Shown piece by piece: positions 12,650-14,151 of a stretch of DNA of 14,151 nucleotides. Each line of letters opens with the position of its first letter. Position 1 is the stretch's first letter. The notes beneath the pieces were generated by a model, which made no database searches, was not told the origin of the DNA, and was given only the letters and a program-made list of their open reading frames with translations. Both the position numbers and the translations under genes were made by a program. Source of the DNA: JAWLBW01 sp041687475 (GTDB taxonomy: Bacteria > J088 > JAWLBW01); contig JAWLBW010000102.1 in the NCBI GenBank assembly GCA_041687475.1, positions 1 to 14,151 on the forward strand, read 5' to 3'.

Positions 12650-12994
12650 TCAGGCGGCGACGAAGGTCGGGGCCTTGCGCACCTTTTCGATTTCGGCCGC
12701 CATCTTGCCCGACAGCATCTTGTAGAACATGTGGAAGTCGCCGCGCAGCGACCACAGCGGGTTTCCGAAGGTCGCCGGCCGGTTCTTCTCGAACACGAAG
12801 TGACCCACCCAGGCGAAGCCGTAGCCGGCAACGGGGGCGGCCAGCAGCAGCAGCGGATTCAATGTCAGCGCCGCGCTCAGCACGATGCCGTGTACGATGG
12901 CCGTACCCACGAAGTGCAGGTTACGGCACGTCGTGTTCATGTGCTGCGAAACGTAGTAGGGCCAGAATTCTTCGTAGGTCGTGGGTGCCTGCAT
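12650..12994 (-). CDS. Mpo1/DUF962-family membrane protein
   Basis: The 114-residue product starts at ATG 12994, with GGGGAG 6 nt upstream; longer frames to 13087 have no such site. It has SQHMNTTCRNLHFVGT (16-31; His18, His27), two hydrophobic membrane helices (about 28-46 and 48-66), YGFAWVGHF (58-66, His65) and EKNRPATFGNPLWSLRGDF (69-87). This is the signature of the DUF962/Mpo1 family, and the length is usual for bacterial members. Yeast Mpo1 is an iron-dependent dioxygenase in alpha-oxidation of 2-hydroxy fatty acids, with the conserved histidines binding iron. The bacterial role is by analogy only. A TATACT box lies upstream. It ends 40 nt from the bidirectional terminator. Confidence 0.9.
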   Translation of the reverse strand: MQAPTTYEEFWPYYVSQHMNTTCRNLHFVGTAIVHGIVLSAALTLNPLLLLAAPVAGYGFAWVGHFVFEKNRPATFGNPLWSLRGDFHMFYKMLSGKMAAEIEKVRKAPTFVAA

Positions 12995-13053
12995 GTGTCT
13001 CTCCCCATAATTGAGACGCGCGATCTTCCTGCGATTCAGCGCATTTGTCGAAA

Positions 13054-13059
13054 AGTATA
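13054..13059 (-). promoter_or_regulatory. -10 box for the Mpo1-like gene
   Basis: TATACT (5 of 6) reads on the minus strand 59 nt before ATG 12994, so transcription would start near 13047. No acceptable -35 hexamer precedes it at 16-18 nt, so this call is tentative. Confidence 0.35.
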
Positions 13060-13157
13060 GCAGACCCCCGGGCGCACCCGAAAGCATTTTGAGGCGACGA
13101 AAGCAGTAATCCCGCCTCGCCCCTTCTCCCCATCAGACCGTCCGACCGTGCTGCACG

Positions 13158-14151
13158 TCACGTCTGCTGTTGCAGCCGGAACAACTTCTCGTACAATCCG
13201 CCTTTCTCGATGAGCTCGCGGTGCGAGCCGCTCTCGCGCATCTCGCCGTGGTGCATGACGATGATGCGGTCGGCGTGCTGAATGGTGGCCAGGCGATGTG
13301 CGACCACGAGCGACGTTCGCCCCACCATGACCCGCTCCATGGCTTCCTGAATAATGAATTCGGTTTCCTGATCGACCGAGCTGGTGGCTTCGTCGAGCAC
13401 GAGCACGTCGGGGTCGAAGGCGAGTACGCGGGCGAAGCTCATGAGCTGCCGTTGTCCCTGGCTGAAGTTACGGCCGCGTTCGAGCACCGGTTCTTCAATG
13501 CCCTTGCCCAACCGGCGCAGCATCGGAGTGAGCCCCACGGCTTCGCAGGCCGCTTCGACCCGTTCGGGCGAAATGCGATCGTCGAACAGGCGAATGTTGT
13601 CGAGAATGCTTCCTGAGAAAAGAAAGACGTCCTGACTGACGACGCCGATGCGGCTGCGCAAATCGGTCAACGGCATGTTGCCGATGTCGACATTGTCAAC
13701 CAGAATGCGTCCCCTCTGCGGCACGTAGAACCGGCTCAGCAGCTTGATGGTCGTGCTCTTGCCCGATCCGGTGGCGCCCACGAACGCGATGCGTTCGCCC
13801 GGGGCAGCGTGCAGGCTCAAATCCTTGAGCACCCACTCGTCGTCGTTGTAGGCGAACCAGACATTCTCATAGCGAATGTCTGCGCCGCGTTCGGTCGTGC
13901 GATGGGCGGCGACGTGCGCGGGTTCGGCGGGCCGCGCCGGGTCGGGTATGCGGTCGTTTTCGTCGCGCAGACTGAAGACGCGCTCGAGGCTGGCCATGCC
14001 GCTCTGCATGGTGGCGTATTTGGCCGACAGATCGCGAATGGGGTTGAAGAACATCTGAATGTAGTTGATGAACGCAACCAATTCGCCGAAGGTAAGGCCG
14101 CCCGCAATGATGCGCAGTCCGCCGTACCAGAGAATCAACGCCACCGCGATG
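13158..14151 (-). CDS. ABC exporter subunit, C-terminal part (N-terminus beyond window)
   Basis: The frame is open to the right edge, so the true start lies outside. The visible start of the frame covers the last transmembrane helices (LVAFINYIQMFFNPIRDLS), then an ATPase domain. Counting from the GTG at 14144: Walker A GATGSGKST (123-131), Q-loop VVSQD (Gln171), signature FSQGQRQL (227-234, replacing LSGGQ), Walker B VLVLDEATSSVD with catalytic Glu252, and H-loop VVAHR (His283). The ATPase is therefore intact. This fused membrane-plus-ATPase type is MsbA/MdlB/YheH-like and exports lipids, peptides or drugs. The FSQGQ signature is typical of one partner in heterodimers, so a sister subunit gene may lie just outside the window (inference). 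No strong terminator follows; a 70-nt gap leads to the next region. Confidence 0.93.
   Translation of the reverse strand, partial: IAVALILWYGGLRIIAGGLTFGELVAFINYIQMFFNPIRDLSAKYATMQSGMASLERVFSLRDENDRIPDPARPAEPAHVAAHRTTERGADIRYENVWFAYNDDEWVLKDLSLHAAPGERIAFVGATGSGKSTTIKLLSRFYVPQRGRILVDNVDIGNMPLTDLRSRIGVVSQDVFLFSGSILDNIRLFDDRISPERVEAACEAVGLTPMLRRLGKGIEEPVLERGRNFSQGQRQLMSFARVLAFDPDVLVLDEATSSVDQETEFIIQEAMERVMVGRTSLVVAHRLATIQHADRIIVMHHGEMRESGSHRELIEKGGLYEKLFRLQQQT

Overview
The window is GC-rich, tightly packed bacterial chromosome from a Gram-negative organism. It encodes two probable outer-membrane-sorted lipoproteins, a small beta-barrel-like outer membrane protein, and a PilZ response regulator. 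The large lipoprotein esterase, the PilZ regulator with its helical-repeat partner, and the soluble PAS/GAF histidine kinase recall proteins I know from Myxococcota and other former Deltaproteobacteria. A deep-branching spirochaete of the Leptospirales type is also possible, and the sequence alone does not settle it. I see no rRNA, tRNA, CRISPR, transposase, integrase or phage gene.

Layout. (1) 1-2104 (+): a three-gene cassette of a SAM methyltransferase cut by the window edge, a hotdog thioesterase and an alpha/beta hydrolase, nearly end to end (3-nt gap, then a TGATG overlap). (2) 2101-3860 (+): a strong sigma-70-like promoter embedded in the previous stop codon drives a CheY-PilZ response regulator. 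An unassigned protein with an acidic linker and a helical C-terminal module is directly coupled to it. (3) 3861-5044: regulatory and repeat-rich DNA around a minus-strand outer membrane protein gene. It holds a four-copy 7-nt tandem repeat, a hairpin on the stop codon, a palindromic operator-like element, and a 39-codon ORF with a near-perfect ribosome binding site that standard gene calling would miss. (4) 5045-9114 (-): a HAD phosphatase, an alpha/beta hydrolase, and a PAS-GAF-PAS-GAF hybrid-sensor histidine kinase with its own promoter. (5) 9365-12413: two divergent lipoprotein genes, one SurA/parvulin-like and one a large secreted esterase, around a structured 5' leader. (6) 12414-12649: hairpin repeats, a second 7-nt-period array and a very strong bidirectional terminator between convergent genes. 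(7) 12650-14151 (-): an Mpo1/DUF962 membrane protein and the C-terminal part of an ABC exporter that runs off the window.

How the genes fit together. Lipid and acyl chemistry recurs: a thioesterase, three alpha/beta hydrolases (one a surface lipoprotein), an Mpo1-like fatty acid alpha-oxidation protein and an MsbA-like exporter. Signalling is the second theme, with a c-di-GMP-responsive regulator and a cytoplasmic histidine kinase. Nothing shows that these form one pathway. The least explained elements are the 39-codon ORF, the two 7-nt-period intergenic arrays and the protein paired with the PilZ regulator.
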